DNA from: Corella eumyota
Taxonomy: Eukaryota; Chordata; Ascidiacea; Phlebobranchia; Corellidae
NCBI GenBank assembly: GCA_963082875.1
Contig: OY720103.1
Span: 3,286,001 to 3,350,000, forward strand
DNA length: 64,000 bases
Direction of reading: 5' to 3'
The position numbers were made by a program, and so were the translations under genes. Of the stretch, positions 19,410 to 37,051 are shown in pieces. Within the stretch, counting starts at the first letter, position 1. Every line of letters starts with the position of its first letter. Under the pieces are notes generated by a model, which was given only the letters and a program-made list of their open reading frames with translations, was not told the DNA's origin and ran no database searches.

Positions 19410-20309
19410 ATGTCGAAAGCATCTATATACGGATTATGTCGAAAAATGTTGTACAAAAATTCAACACAAACTCGGAGAATTTTACTAAAACCTATCTTTA
19501 AAACGAACAAAACGACTTCAAGTTCTGTAAACACCTCTTCCTGCCATCAACAATTTTTTAAATCGAAAACAAATTTAAGTTTAATTCCGAAGCGATATCA
19601 CGAAACTGTGTCGGCACCACAAACGCAAGATCAAGCTGTAAATATAACTTATATCGGACGCGACGGCGAAAAACACGAAATAAAAGGAAAAGTGGGAGAC
19701 AATGTGATGTACCTCGCTCAACATCATGACTTGGATGTTGAGGGAGCTTGTGAGGCTTCTTTAGCCTGTTGTACTTGTCATGTTTATGTAGAAGGTATTT
19801 TTACTAAATTAATTTATTAAAAATCGTATTAAAATTCTTTTTTTTTATTTATTGTTGATGTGGATAATGTTGACTTCACGACCTAAACATAGAGTAACAA
19901 CAGTTAACCCTAACAAGTCTCGAGTTGCCTTTAGCAGTTTGCAATTTTATAGATTATAATTGCCCGGTAATTAAGCTGCTGATTAAGTGTTGGCTTAGCA
20001 GGAGATCATGCTGTTTATAGCGGGCTTACTTAAGGTGGCTACAACTTGAACGCAGGGATCGCTAGACTATAAGACATTTTAAAAAATATTATATAGAAAA
20101 TATGTTTTTTTTTAGGAGATTATTTCGACAAACTTGGAGAGTTAGATGAAGAGGAAGAAGACATGTTAGACTTGGCTCCCTTTCTCCAAGAAAACTCTCG
20201 CCTCTCGTGTCAAATTATTTTATCAAAGGAGTTGGATGGGATTGTTGTGCGACTACCTTCGGCCACAAGAAACTTTTATGTTGATGGGCATAAACCACAA
20301 CCCCATTAA
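19410..20309 (+). CDS. FDX2: FDX2 mitochondrial [2Fe-2S] ferredoxin
   Basis: Two exons (19410-19794 and 20116-20309) encode a mitochondrial ferredoxin that supplies electrons for Fe-S cluster assembly. The basic, Ser/Thr-rich N-terminus of about 65 residues with few acids is a typical matrix presequence. The cluster ligands are seen in [14 protein letters not shown] (CX5CX2C) with a fourth Cys in [10 protein letters not shown]. The C-terminal [13 protein letters not shown] is the FDX2 ending and distinguishes it from adrenodoxin (FDX1). The 321 bp intron contains a reversed SINE. A ttttttcag acceptor lies at 19370, 40 bases before the ATG. The poly(A) signal AATAAA is at about 20341. The gap to PKMYT1 is 440 bp on the same strand, long for an ascidian operon. 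Confidence 0.95.
19858..20065 (-). mobile_element. SINE copy in the FDX2 intron (reverse)
   Basis: Reads in reverse from the tail (gacctaaacatagagtaaca) through the body (attaagctgctgattaagtg) and stops before the tRNA head, so it is 5'-truncated. Same family as the copies in WDR59, KARS1 and SCLT1. Confidence 0.8.
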
Positions 20310-20862
20310 CATATGGCTGTTAATGGATGTTAAAACTATTAATAAATCTACACTTGATTACCACAAAGGAACCTGAAGTTATCTCAATATTTGAAGACCT
20401 GACTTTCGATTTCGGGGCCTAATTGTCTTTATATTTTAAAGCCTAACTAAATGGCTCTTTGATATTTCATTAATGATAGTTGCAGCTTTTTTTTTACTTT
20501 CATATAGATGTTAAATTGGTTTCTATTTTTATATTCAAAGTAACTTGTGTTTTAATATTGCAATTGCCATTTCTCTAACTCATTGAAAAAGGTTTTAAAT
20601 ATTGCTCTAACCCACATAAATCAACAATTAATGGGCAATAATTTTATGACATCTTATTTTGTTAATCAACATAAATTAACAGACGTTTTTTTTTAATCTG
20701 ATTTTTTAATTTATTTAGACTAAATCTTCTAAATTTAGGTAATTTTTCTTAACTGGTAAGGTAATGACAATGAGATTTTCGCATACAAACTGATTTTGAA
20801 TACTGTTGCAACTTTAACTTGATCATTTTAAATTGGGCTAAGCAATTTGCGATAAATTGAAG

Positions 20863-23800
20863 ATGCAAAGTTGGAACGAAGATGTTACCATTGCCCCACA
20901 TTCAGGCACCCAGGTTTATATAATTTTTATGAAATCTATTTTAAATTTTTTTTTATATTATTTTAAATATTCCAGATAATTTTAAACTTGGCTAAGGTAA
21001 CAGCTTACAGAAGCTATGCTATGTTAAAGTTGGCCTACACAAATTAACAAACAAATATAAATACCATTTAAATTATTTTTTATTTTGTTTTTAAAGGCAA
21101 GTGCCATGGCCATTGATGCTTCAAGTCAAATCTGCGTGTTGGGTTCACGAAGAAATTTGACCTTTATCGACCTTCAAAAACCTAAAGCAATCTCACATCG
21201 TGTCTCACTATCCAATAAATGGGATGTCAACCATATTCTCTGGAATCCAAGTTCTGCAAACAATTCCTATTTTTTAACAGCGGTAACAAAATTTATTTTT
21301 CTTTGAAAAAATTAAAAAATTAAAATGATATTTTTTATTTCTGTTTTTCATTTTTTTTATTTCTTGTGAAGATTTTTTTAAAAATCTTTTAATTTTTTTT
21401 CTATTTTTTATGTGTCGATGCCCACTGTTTTTATGCTGTAGCACCCTTGAGTAAGTTCTTACAAACTGGGTAGAAGTTAAGGATATTAGTCTATGTTTAG
21501 GTTGTGAAGTCAACCTTTCCACATCGAGGATAAATAAAAAATATAAAAAAGTATTTTTGTAATTTTTTATTCAGTACAACCAATACTGTGACCTCTGGGA
21601 GTACACTGAGGGCAAGTGTGTCAAAATTGACACATTCACAGGGCACACACGTGGCATCAGTGACATTGACTGGTCATGTGTTAACCCTTACCTTATGGCA
21701 ACTTGTTCAATGGACACTTACTTTTATATTTGGGATACAAGAGATGTTAAAAAACCCAAACTGTCAACTTCAACCGTTTGTATATTTTTCACTATTTTTT
21801 TTTTGTAAAATATTTAAAATTTAAGATTAATTTATCTAAAAATTAAAACTGAATTTTGGCACAATAATTTAGTTTAAAAACTGTTTTTATTTGGGTATAA
21901 ACAAACTTTATAGCAGGAAAATGGTAATAAATGTATTACGTTTTAGTTTTTTTGCATAATAAAAATTCCATTTATTGTTGTCTAATACTAACTTCCCAAA
22001 TTAAATTTTAAATTAAAATTTTTGTTAAGCTTTTAAAAATATCTACACTTTCTCCTTTTTTTATGATTTTATTTATTATTATTATAATATTGAATTTTTT
22101 TAACATTTAAGATGGAGCTAGCCAAGTAAAATGGAACAAATTTGATGAAAATTGTATTGCCACCGCTCATGATGGTAACATAAGAATATGGGATATAAGA
22201 GTAAGACATTTAATTATATTTTGATCACTTACATAAAGCCCTGTTGTAAATGTAACCAAAAGCTGCATTAATATATATTTTGTGATTCATATACTGAGTT
22301 CTGTTTTGCTAGGCCCAAACTTTAAAAAAAAAATAAGTTAAAAATTTTTTTTGTCTTGTTATGAATTTTCTTAAAATATTTTTGTACTTAGAATGGCAAA
22401 TCCCCTTGCAAATACATCACTGCTCATTTGTCCAAGATAAACAGTCTAAATTGGAGTCCAAACAATGAAAACATGCTTTCTTCGGGTAGTCAGGACACTA
22501 CTATTCGGTTTTGGGACACCACCCAGTCTGTACCTGTTAATGTTGATTATCCAATAAAGGTCCAGTTTCCAGTATGGAAGGCTAGCTACACGGTAAAAAA
22601 AATTTTACTAGCAACTTGATTTAATTTTTTCTCTTTCAACAATTTAACTGTTTCTGTAGTTTGACTAATGTTTTATGTAAGAAGGCAACCGATAGTCTAT
22701 TATTAGCTTAAAATCTATATGTTAATTTGTTTTTTTTGTTGGCGTTTCTTTGCATTTATTACTTTAAAAAACTGTTAGCAATTAACTACAGTAAGAGCAA
22801 TTAGAATTTTAATTAGGGGTTCTATTACTGTGGTGGTAATGGGAATCGAACCCCGGCTTTAGTACATTAATTGAAATGTCTAAAAACTACCGGCTTTAAC
22901 GGATTCTTAAAAATATATTTTTCGGTTATTTGTAGCCATTTGGAACTGGCATGGTGTCAGTATCAGTGTTAAATTATCGTGAGACTCCTCTTACTTTATG
23001 GAACTGCAGAAATGTTGAGAAACTTAAAATTCACACATACGGTGGGCACACAGACGTAATACAGGATTACCAATGGTGTAAATCCTTATCAGGTAATGTA
23101 TAAATAAATAAAAAAAACATTTTTAATCAAGTTATTTTCTATTTTATAAAATTAAATTTGCAATTGTCATATACAGTCATTGTTGTGAACCAAATTTTAT
23201 TTTTTGTTTTTTTTGTCAGATAACAACTGGCAACTGGTTACGTGGTGCAAAGACCAAACTTTAAGATTGTGGAAAGCTGATTACTCTTTACTGTGGGCTT
23301 GTGGAGCGGTGGAAAATAATGTAGTAAGCAATGTGTCTAAACTTAGCATATTTATAATAAAAAATAATAACTTGCGAATTTTTAGTTACCAATGCATTTT
23401 TTTAAAATGAAACTTTAATTTTGAAGCTTTAAAAAGCTTTATAATGGCAAATAAGGCGGCCCCTTGCAGGTCTTAAAACTAAAACCCAAAAATATTTTTA
23501 TGACTATTAATTAAATGATTAATTTTTTTAGGAGGGAGATATTGATGATGTAGACGAAGAGTTAGAATTTTATACAGACGAAGCAGAAATTGTTGAAGTA
23601 GCTCCTCCCACTTTTGAAATTGGTAATTTTTATTATTTTATACTAGCCGATACCCTGCCCTATGGCTGGGATTTTTATTGGCATAATATGGTTGCAAGCC
23701 TTACCAAATATTTGCCTGTTATAATATACCTGTGCACCTTAAACTTGGACATATATATATATATAAATATATATATTACCCACTTAACTCCATACATAAA

Positions 23801-26800
23801 TTTGTACTTTTGTGTTATAAAAGTACATGGCATTAAAAAAAATTAATATTTTTAGAAAACAAACCCCAGAAAAGGGTGGAAACTATCCAAGAAAACTCTC
23901 CGTCTGATAATTATGAAATTGATCAAGTTACCCCAAAGTTACCCCAATTTCTAAACGATGGGTCCAACTTATCTCTGAAGCAAGAATTTAAATTAATAAA
24001 TTATAATTTACCACACTTACGAATGCCCAAGGTAATTATGTTTTCATGAATTATTCATATTATTATTTTTTATGCAATTTTTTTTTTTTTGTTGTAAAAG
24101 TTGCAAAAATTATCATTATCAAACTACCCTTACTTTTCAAGATATGATTGACATCTTGGTTGACTTTTGGTGTTTATTGCACCTAAGTTAAAGTTAGTGT
24201 TAATATAGAAGCAGTGGGAATCGAACCCAGAACCCCATGTACTAATAATCAGTGTGTTTAAAATTTACTGTGTTGCCAGTATTGGTTTTAATAATTTTGC
24301 ATTATTAAAATTTATATAATTATTTTTATTTTTAGTTTAATTTGCATCAACGAACGTGCACTGTGTCCCTTCACACCTCAAACCTGTGGTTAATGATAAA
24401 GATAATTTTTCCCCCCGATTACCCTGATAATGTTGCCCCACATTTTCAATTCATTAAATCAAACCTTGAACAATCGCAATTGGATACTTTACTAAACGTT
24501 TGTATTTATTTTTTAGTTAAAAAAAATTATTTTTTGATTTTTTTTTTAAATTTTTTTTTTTGATTTTTTTATTTCCTAGATTTTAAATGAAACAGCACAG
24601 AAACATGTTAAAAACAGCAGAAGATGTTTAGAACCTTGTCTAAGAGAACTCACCACTCAATTCTCTAAAATATCAGTATGTAAAACATTTAAAAATTTCA
24701 AAAAAATATAAATTTGGTTTGCAATATTTAAAAAAAATTTATAATTTTTTCAGTATTCAGATGAACCTCAAACCCCAGATCCAGAACCAGATTATAACGA
24801 TGTCGGGGTTCACTGGTACCAACCCAATGTTAATTACTCTGCTGTTCCTTTTCCTAGAACAAGCGGAGCTAGGTGAATCTTATTTTTTTACTTAGTCAAA
24901 TATAAATAAAATATGTCTTTTACAAAATGTCTTATGCAATTACACTAAAACAACTCATAAAGATGAATGCATAGAGGCAATGGCTATTTTACATGAGGTC
25001 CTAGGTTTAAATCCTACAGCATTTATGTTGTATCTTCTTTAGGTAAAGTGCTAATGGTTCTTATTTCTTTAAAACAAACTTAAAACTAACTCAACACTTG
25101 TTCGGGTTAATAATATATGCCCTACACTGATGCTGTGAAACCTGCCTTTCCATACATCAAGAATTAATAAATATTGAAGTAGTTTATTTTGTTACAGGTT
25201 CTGTAGTGTTGGATATTTGGTGATATTTATGAGACCTTCTCATGTTAAAGGTTTTCATTCTTCTAATGAGAAAACACCAAGGTAGTTCTAATTTCAAGTT
25301 TTGGCACTTATAATTTACATATACTAATAATAAATCTTAATTTAAAAAATATTTTTCTGTTATTACTAAATTTTTACAGATCAATTACGAATTTATTCAC
25401 GCATCGTAACTCTGCACCATCCCTGTTTGGAATTCCCCAGAATATATATAGTAAGAGTCCTTCTCAGAGACATCTATACCCTGCTGTCAGTTCATTTTAC
25501 TACAAGGAAAAGGTAAACATGTGTTTTTCAACTAATTTAATTTATAAATTAATTTTGTATGAATAACCTTTCAAAATTGATCTGCTAATAAAGTATGTGA
25601 GTAAGATTGTATGGTAAAAAATTGAAGGATTTGGTCATTTTTGGGGCTAAATAAATGAGGTTATCCTTTTCCTAATGGCTTAATACATTTTGGAAGGTTG
25701 CTAAATAACTTAAAGCAATCTATAGTTCTCTTAAAACCTTTTAAACAACTGAACCCAACAATTCTAACATTGTAGAGGTCTTCTCGCAAGCTTTCGAAGC
25801 AAGTTTACTCTCATATTGCCAACTCGGTTCCAAACAACGAGGAATTAGAAGCAGTTATGCACAAACCCAAGCAAAGTATCACCCCAAGAATGGCCGGTCA
25901 GGTGATTGTATTTGATCTAACTGGGATCATGCCGATCAGCAAAGTCCTGGCTACTGAGTATTTAATGTAAGTGTGTTTTGTTAAAAATTTTGTTGTATAT
26001 TTTCAAGTTTCTTGGTTAAAAATTGCAGTGCATTCAAATTTAATTTGTTGGTTGATCGTCCTGTTTGTGAATATTTCTATAGACCCAGTAATAGAAGTTT
26101 CAATGAAGATTGTTTACAGAATAAAACGAAGGCTTCAGCAGAAAAAATGACAGACCTAACGCAGGTCAGTTTTAAGAATAAATTGTTATTCTGAGTAAAT
26201 AGAATATTGAGACAAAATTTGATTTGTTTAGTTATGGTCATTTACTTCACATCTACCCCTGTCAAAACCAGATCGAATTAAAAACCAATTTTCAATTCCC
26301 TTGGCGAGAAATCCAACGGGCTCAAAGTGCCTTTCCAAAATGTAAAACATTATTTTTCATCATTTTTATTATATTTATTTGTATATCAACTTTAACATTC
26401 GAAAAAAAGATTGGATCACATATATTGTCCAGTTCTAGCGAGAGAATTGTCACCTACAGATTACGGTTCGAGAGAATTCTCTCCTTCAGTAAACGGCACG
26501 TTGTTTTGTCCAGAACCGGACAACATACGTGACCCAAAACATTTTACAAGTTTATTTTTTAAATGTACTAATTTAGAATTGCTAACTATTTATTTAAAAA
26601 TAATTTTATTTAAAATTTTTTACTTAGAATCGATCATTATTGTAAGTTAAAAGATGTCCAGACTTTAGCTATGTTGTCAGTTACTTTCAACTGTGCTCAG
26701 AAACCTGTTAACCCCAACCCTGTACCGTATTACCATCAGACAAGTCAGGACAGCAACATTGTGAGATCGGTTTCATATAACGACTTAGAGGTAATATGAT

Positions 26801-28767
26801 TTACTTTATTATTTAAAAAAATTTATTGTTAACTAAAGTTTTGTCTTTTGGCAGTTGAAATAAAAAATTTTGTGTTTTTTAAACCGAGTACAGACAATTA
26901 ACAAGGGTTTGAAAGATTATTTTAAAAATGTTATATTTATCTAAATTTTTTGTGTGTTTTTATGTAAAAATGTTGAGATAGATAAACACATTAAATCCTA
27001 CATTTAATGCAGTTAACTAAGTTGTTTAAAAAACATCAATCAATAAATTACTCATAGTTAGGCATTTTAATTTATAAAATTGTGTTTTAATTAAGTCACA
27101 AGCCAACCAAGGCAAGCTTCATAAAAGTCCAAGTGAATCGAAGTTTCCACACTTTGGAAAGCTAGCAAGCATACTGGCAAGATCTCCAACTAATGGTAAG
27201 TTAACAATAAAATATATTTATCCTATGTCTTAGCTAATACTATGGCATTAAAAAGATGACCTATTGTATCAAAATTACACATGTATACCTCTAACCTTAT
27301 TAATTACTTTTCATTTTAACAGAGAGCAGTTTTTTAAAAGCAGTTCTACATCATAATCAAAGTGAGTTGTCGAATGTAAATCGTAAATTTGTTAATCAAA
27401 ATACGATTGAAGAAACAGATTTAGAACTAAATAATCCTCCTTACCAGTAAGTTATTTTTAAAATAATAGTTTTTTAAAGTCCTGCAAAAAAAGAGTCATT
27501 TTTGTATTCAAATTATTGGCAGCGTGGTGTAGTAGTTGGAACACTTAACTTTACCTAATAAGGTCATGGGTTCGATCCCCACTGCTTTCATGCTGTTGCA
27601 CTCTTGAGAAATGCGTTATGAATGTTATAAACTCCTGTTAAGCCAGTACTTAATAAACAGCTTAACTATTGGGCAATTGTAATTTATAATATTCCAACCT
27701 GCGAAAGGCAACTCGAGACTGGGTTGTTGTAACTGATGTTACTCTATGTTTAAGTCGCGAAAAACAACCTTTTCACATTAAAGATTAATAAATAACTATA
27801 AAAAAACGATTTAATGTAGTATGTTAACCGATGAGCACAAGAACCAATACGAAGGTTTTAAAACTTCTTACTGTAATGTGCTCGATCGTTGGAAAATGAA
27901 TATTCAGAGATTACAAATTCAAAAACTTTCTCAAAATGCAAAAATGAACGAAAAAAAGAAAGGTAATTTTATTTTTTTGTTTTGTTACTATTACATTTGA
28001 AAGTAAAAGGCAATTGTTAAAGCGTATTAAAAAACTGCTTTTGTAACTAACTTTAATTTTTAAAATGTTTTTTCTATTTTTGTTTTTTGACTTAGTGGTA
28101 TTTGTAATTTACAGTGTTTACCTTATTAATAAAAATATTTTATTATGGTAACTTTTAGAACAACAACTCCCAGCAAAAGAAAAACAACCTATTTGCTACA
28201 TCTGCCTACTACCAGTTAAGGTATTAGAATCGGAATTTTTATTTTGCTTACTTTAATTCCTGATAAGATATTGTAAAACCGACAGCGTGGTGTAGTGGTT
28301 AGAACACTTGCTACACCACACATGAGGTCGTGGGTTCAATTCCCACTGATCTTATGCTGTAGTGCCCTTGAGTAAGGCGTTATAAACGGTATGAACTCCT
28401 GCTAAGCCAGCACTTAATCATCAGTATAACTATCGGGCAATTTTAATCTATAATATCCCAACTTTAGCTTAAGTTTAACTAATACCATGCTATTTACCCT
28501 TAGGCCAAATAACACAATAACAACATAAGGTTAAAATTAAACCCAGAGTCCTAGAGCTTAAAACCAACTGACTTATATTTTAGACTCAATGTTATTTTAA
28601 CTTTTGTGTTTTTTTAGAAAGCAGTGATGTTTTGTATGAAATGTTTTCATGGAGGGCATGCTAACCACGTGCAGGCCTGGTTCAAAACACGAGATATTTG
28701 TCCCTCCCCGGATGGTTGTGATTGCAAGTGTTTAAACACCAATAACATTGACCAAGAAACACTTTAG
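20863..28767 (+). CDS. WDR59: WDR59, GATOR2 complex subunit
   Basis: About 19 exons encode WDR59, a GATOR2 component that acts on the lysosome surface in amino-acid signalling to TORC1. It opens MQSWNEDVTIAPHSGTQ (20863-20913), followed by WD40 repeats over the first six to eight exons (for example GHTRGISDIDWS, TAHDGNIRIWDIR, SSGSQDTTIRFWD, VTWCKDQTLRLWK). A RWD domain near 24.3 kb contains FPPDYPDN. A basic linker follows, then HYCKLKDVQTLAML at 26.6 kb, and a C-terminal RING-like zinc module (ICYICLLPV, then CMKCFHGGHANHVQAWF, then CPSPDGCDCKCL). The stop is at 28765-28767. All domains expected for the family are present. One junction (about 26550 to 26630) does not join in frame by canonical GT-AG, so that exon edge is unresolved. 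Introns carry several SINE copies. Confidence 0.93.
21415..21540 (+). mobile_element. SINE fragment in a WDR59 intron
   Basis: Body piece (tgctgtagcacccttgagta) joined by an internal deletion to the tail (tctatgtttaggttgtgaag...atcgaggataaataaaa). Badly shortened copy of the common SINE. Confidence 0.7.
22830..22910 (-). mobile_element. SINE head remnant in a WDR59 intron (reverse)
   Basis: Reverse-oriented tRNA-like B box (gggaatcgaaccccggct) with a decayed A box region ending at ctaccggctttaac. Only the head survives. Confidence 0.5.
24185..24290 (-). mobile_element. Decayed SINE head in a WDR59 intron (reverse)
   Basis: Contains gcagtgggaatcgaacccag, the reverse of a tRNA-type B box and following SINE sequence, then degenerate head sequence ending tgttgccagtattgg. 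Old copy. Confidence 0.5.
24965..25178 (+). mobile_element. Very degenerate SINE in a WDR59 intron
   Basis: Weak match: a B-box-like aggtttaaatcctacagc, a body trace, and a tail-like cctttccatacatcaagaat before an A-rich end. Internal parts do not align well, so this is tentative. Confidence 0.4.
27519..27803 (+). mobile_element. Near full-length SINE in a WDR59 intron
   Basis: Head ggcagcgtggtgtagtagtt (A box), B box gggttcgatccccactg, body, and tail ctctatgtttaagtcgcgaa with A-rich end. It sits immediately before the exon near 27812. Confidence 0.85.
28282..28465 (+). mobile_element. SINE lacking its tail, in the last WDR59 introns
   Basis: Head gacagcgtggtgtagtggtt, B box gggttcaattcccactg and body up to aatctataatatcccaac. 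The tail segment is absent. Confidence 0.85.
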
Positions 28768-29408
28768 CACTGGCTGAAAGCAACAATTAAATCTTCAACT
28801 TTAAACATCCTTCTTTCCTCTTTTTCTTACAATTTTATATTTATTTTATTCTTGTTGTTTTTCAATCTACGCCTATGATTATGTTTAATTAAATTAATCG
28901 ACGAAAAATCCGGCAACAAGTGCTGGTATTTACCTACCCGAAAACCCGCTTGTATCTGTCTGTTTTACACCCTTGAAAGTCACGTGACCACTCGATTCAG
29001 GCCTGTATGTATTGGGTTTAATTTTACTTGAGACAAAGGCGAGCATTCACAGAGAATTTAATCGCTTGTTTGATTCCTATTGAAAGCCCATTGTCTGGCG
29101 ATAAAGACACCAGGCCATTGATGACATCACAAATAGTGATTGTGCTGGATTTTTGAGCAGTTTTAATTTAGATTTGGGTGTTTATTTTTGTCAGTCGTAA
29201 GTTAGCTTATGTTGGTTTAAAGTTTCAGCTGTTGTCTGTAAGTTAATATGTCAAGTGATGCCTGTTCTTGTAATTGTTAAAAGGCAAATCAGAGGCGCAG
29301 GTAGGCAAGGTTTTTTTATAAGGCTATTTGATTAAGATCTGTTAAAATTTTACCCAGGTACTTATAGCAAAATATTAAATTTGATTTTTAGATACAAATT
29401 AGTTAAAG
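28768..29408. other. Intergenic region, no gene seen
   Basis: Contains the WDR59 3' end and the probable promoter of the next gene. A ttgatttttag acceptor ends at about 29391, 17 bases before the next ATG. Nothing else is supported. Confidence 0.5.
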
Positions 29409-30854
29409 ATGACTATGAAAAAGTTAATCTCGCTGGATCTTCGCAAGGAGCGGAATCTTGTATCCAAACTTCTTCTGATAAGCGACCAACCTTCGTTAGA
29501 GATTGATAACGAAAATTTTCCGGCCTGGAACGATCTTTCTGGCTGGAATTCCTCTTTGCCCCAGCACGGGATTTCGATGTATCATGCGCGGGAAAAACGA
29601 CGGAAAAAGAACCGCGGCGGGGAGTTTCAAAAGCCCGATGATACTTCGTCTTCGTGGCGAAAAGTGAGCCGGGTAAATTTGGAAGATACGCCGCCCAAAC
29701 TACCTGAGATCAAAAACAAACCCGAAAATAAGAAAACCACGGAATCGGAAACCCCTGCGGTACGCGACAAGAAAATTAAAAGCATAAAAAAAATTGTCGC
29801 AAACCATTCCCATTCTGCCGGTGAAAACGGATGCGGAGAAAAGTCAGTTAAATCGAATAAGTCAACTCCACGCAAACTTGTCCCAAAGCCAATTATTATT
29901 GAAGATGTAAGGGCGCAAGAGAGAAACGAGCTCAGCAAGGCAAAGTTTAAGGTATTAATGCAAAAGATCCCGAACCTCAACCAGCAGATAATCGACGATA
30001 GTCGCCTGCTGGAACGACTTTCCTCTCGGTCCCAGTTGTTGGCAAAGAAATGCAACCCTTGCCATATATCCCTGCATTACGATAAAAAGGGAGCCGAGCT
30101 TCGTCGAAACTCGAAGTCTAAAGAGAACTCCGCCAGGTGGAAGTCACGTGACTCTTGCAAGTCTCCGACTCTTGCTAAGAAAATCATATCGCAGTCGAAA
30201 CTCTTTCAGCTTCAGAAGTCAAAGCGTAATGCCGAGTTGTACGGTCGCAAAGACGACTATTTGCGCCATACCTTTGGTCGAAAAGACGACGCTTACAAGG
30301 TAAACAACCTAAACCCTGAGAATATGTTAAGAGACAAGTCACTGTCACCACTTTTGGTGTCGGTATTTCGAAACGAAAATCGTAGATCTTTTAACATTCC
30401 CTTAAATTTGAAAAACCGGATTAAGACATTTGACGAAAACGATAATTTTGCGCCATTAGACGAGGTGATTCCAACGCCTGAAAATTCAGTAATTCGCGAG
30501 ATGCCTATACTGAATGCCCAGCGCGAAACTCGCAGTGATATATTGCCTGTACAGACAAAAAGTCAGCAATATGACTGGAAATTTTCGCCAATTTTGCCTC
30601 CAATTTTAAAGCACGGCGACAAGGTTTTAAACCGTGAGGTCCACCACAAGTCATTAAAAAAACATTCGTCTAATGTAACTGTCATTACACAGGGCAGGCA
30701 AAAGGCTGGGATGAGCAGCACTTCGATTAACAAAATAAAACGGGCACAGCTTGTTAGGCCCACCGAGTCAACCCATATCGTTTTGCCTCATATCCTTGGT
30801 GAAAAGACAAGATCAGATCTAAACATGGTTAGACATATGTACAGAGGAAGTTGA
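29409..30854 (+). CDS. Unrecognised 481-residue basic protein, single exon
   Basis: An uninterrupted 481-codon frame with clearly higher GC than its surroundings and a poly(A) signal AATAAA at 31084-31089. The protein is strongly basic and mostly predicted disordered, with Lys/Arg/Ser/Asn-rich stretches, no signal peptide and no membrane segment. The first 30 residues (MTMKKLISLDLRKERNLVSK onward) could form a helix. A short internal repeat, YGRKDDYLRHTFGRKDDAYK, lies at about residues 278-297. I recognise no domain. Length, codon-like composition and the flanking acceptor and poly(A) signal support a real gene rather than a chance frame. A fast-evolving cytoskeletal, chromatin or ciliary protein is possible, but nothing in the sequence decides it. 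Confidence 0.8.
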   Translation: MTMKKLISLDLRKERNLVSKLLLISDQPSLEIDNENFPAWNDLSGWNSSLPQHGISMYHAREKRRKKNRGGEFQKPDDTSSSWRKVSRVNLEDTPPKLPEIKNKPENKKTTESETPAVRDKKIKSIKKIVANHSHSAGENGCGEKSVKSNKSTPRKLVPKPIIIEDVRAQERNELSKAKFKVLMQKIPNLNQQIIDDSRLLERLSSRSQLLAKKCNPCHISLHYDKKGAELRRNSKSKENSARWKSRDSCKSPTLAKKIISQSKLFQLQKSKRNAELYGRKDDYLRHTFGRKDDAYKVNNLNPENMLRDKSLSPLLVSVFRNENRRSFNIPLNLKNRIKTFDENDNFAPLDEVIPTPENSVIREMPILNAQRETRSDILPVQTKSQQYDWKFSPILPPILKHGDKVLNREVHHKSLKKHSSNVTVITQGRQKAGMSSTSINKIKRAQLVRPTESTHIVLPHILGEKTRSDLNMVRHMYRGS

Positions 30855-31845
30855 TGCAATTCAAAAATGATCGAAAATTGCTTTTTGTGTCATTATAGTG
30901 CCAATGCTTAAAGTTATTTGGAGATTTTACATACATTGTAGCACTGGGAAAGCTTTTACTGTGTCGTGCTTATATTGTTTTATGCGTATTTGTTGTTGGA
31001 AAAGTGGCCCGAACTACATCTTATCATACATTTTGTAAGTTCTTTTGTTGTCGCTGTGTAATGCTGTGCTTACATGCTTATTGAATAAAAGAGGAGGGTA
31101 CGATTTTCATGTTACAAACACTGCGTTGACCTGTAAGCTGACACTTGACACTCATTAAAAACTAATGTAAAGCATAACACATAACATAACAAGGTCAAAT
31201 GTTATCAAATTAAAGTTCTCTCGTGATACCATATGCGTCTGGTTCCAAAGATTTTTTTGCATGCAAACAGTTTAGAAATCAAAGTTGTAGCGCCTTTTTT
31301 TTAATTTCTTTCATTTCTACTACTCGTTAGCTTTTTTTAAATTTTATACGTTGTTTGAGGGGCTTGTAGAGGGGCTAATAAAAAAAATTTTTTGCTGGTG
31401 AACTTGCCGTTTTGAGTCATATTATTTGGGTTTTAAATATTTGTTTAGTTTTTTTATTAAAATTGGTGATTTGACAATAATTTAATAAAATTAACATGTT
31501 TTAACAAAGCTTTAATTGGAAAATTATTTTATCCTCTATTGCATCCTAAGGCGCCAACTACCGGTCGTGTAAAGTTCAAAATAAATTAAACACGTGTTTG
31601 CGATATTTATTGTGATCAACTTGTTGCGTGAGACAAATTCCTTTAAAAAGTAAATAAATAGCAAAATTCTAGTAATAGTAAGTTTAAAAATAGAACTGAC
31701 GTGTTTCTGTAATAGTAGTATAAAAAAGAGGACTTTGCATCGTATTTTTATCAATAACTTAAAAATCAAGTTGAATTTTTGGTAAATTTCTTTAGAAATT
31801 CCGTCTAAATTTTTTTTTACGAATTTTTTGAATTGAAAACAAATT
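30855..31845. other. 3' UTR and intergenic sequence before KARS1
   Basis: Holds the 3' UTR of the preceding gene to the AATAAA at 31084, then AT-rich sequence and the KARS1 promoter and 5' UTR. The 120-residue minus-strand frame here is AT-rich and overlaps KARS1 exon 1; I do not count it as a gene. Confidence 0.5.
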
Positions 31846-36698
<4,853 letters not shown>

Positions 36699-37051
36699 AG
36701 TCGTGTTTAATATTTGTTAAGTAGAGTGGTGAAATCAATTCAGAATTTATGCTTTCGAGATCGAAATTTGAATGTTTATGTACAGTTATAGCTTAAGTTA
36801 ATAAAGTTTCTGGCTTGACACGATTGATTTTTTCAAACTTAAAAGTTTAAATGTTATTTTTGCTTTCAAAGCTTTTAGTTTATGAGCCAAAAACTTAATT
36901 TAGTATGTTTAATTTCTGTTGATGATAAACATTTTGCAAATTGAGTAAAATTGGTACAACACAAACAACTTCTACACAAAGTATCTTAATTTAAAAAACT
37001 AAATGTTTTATACGATTTCTTGAGGATTTTTTATAGATGAACTTTTTTAGC

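Noticed and set aside
29627-30055. 142-residue minus-strand open frame
   Set aside because: Shadow of the 481-residue plus-strand gene.
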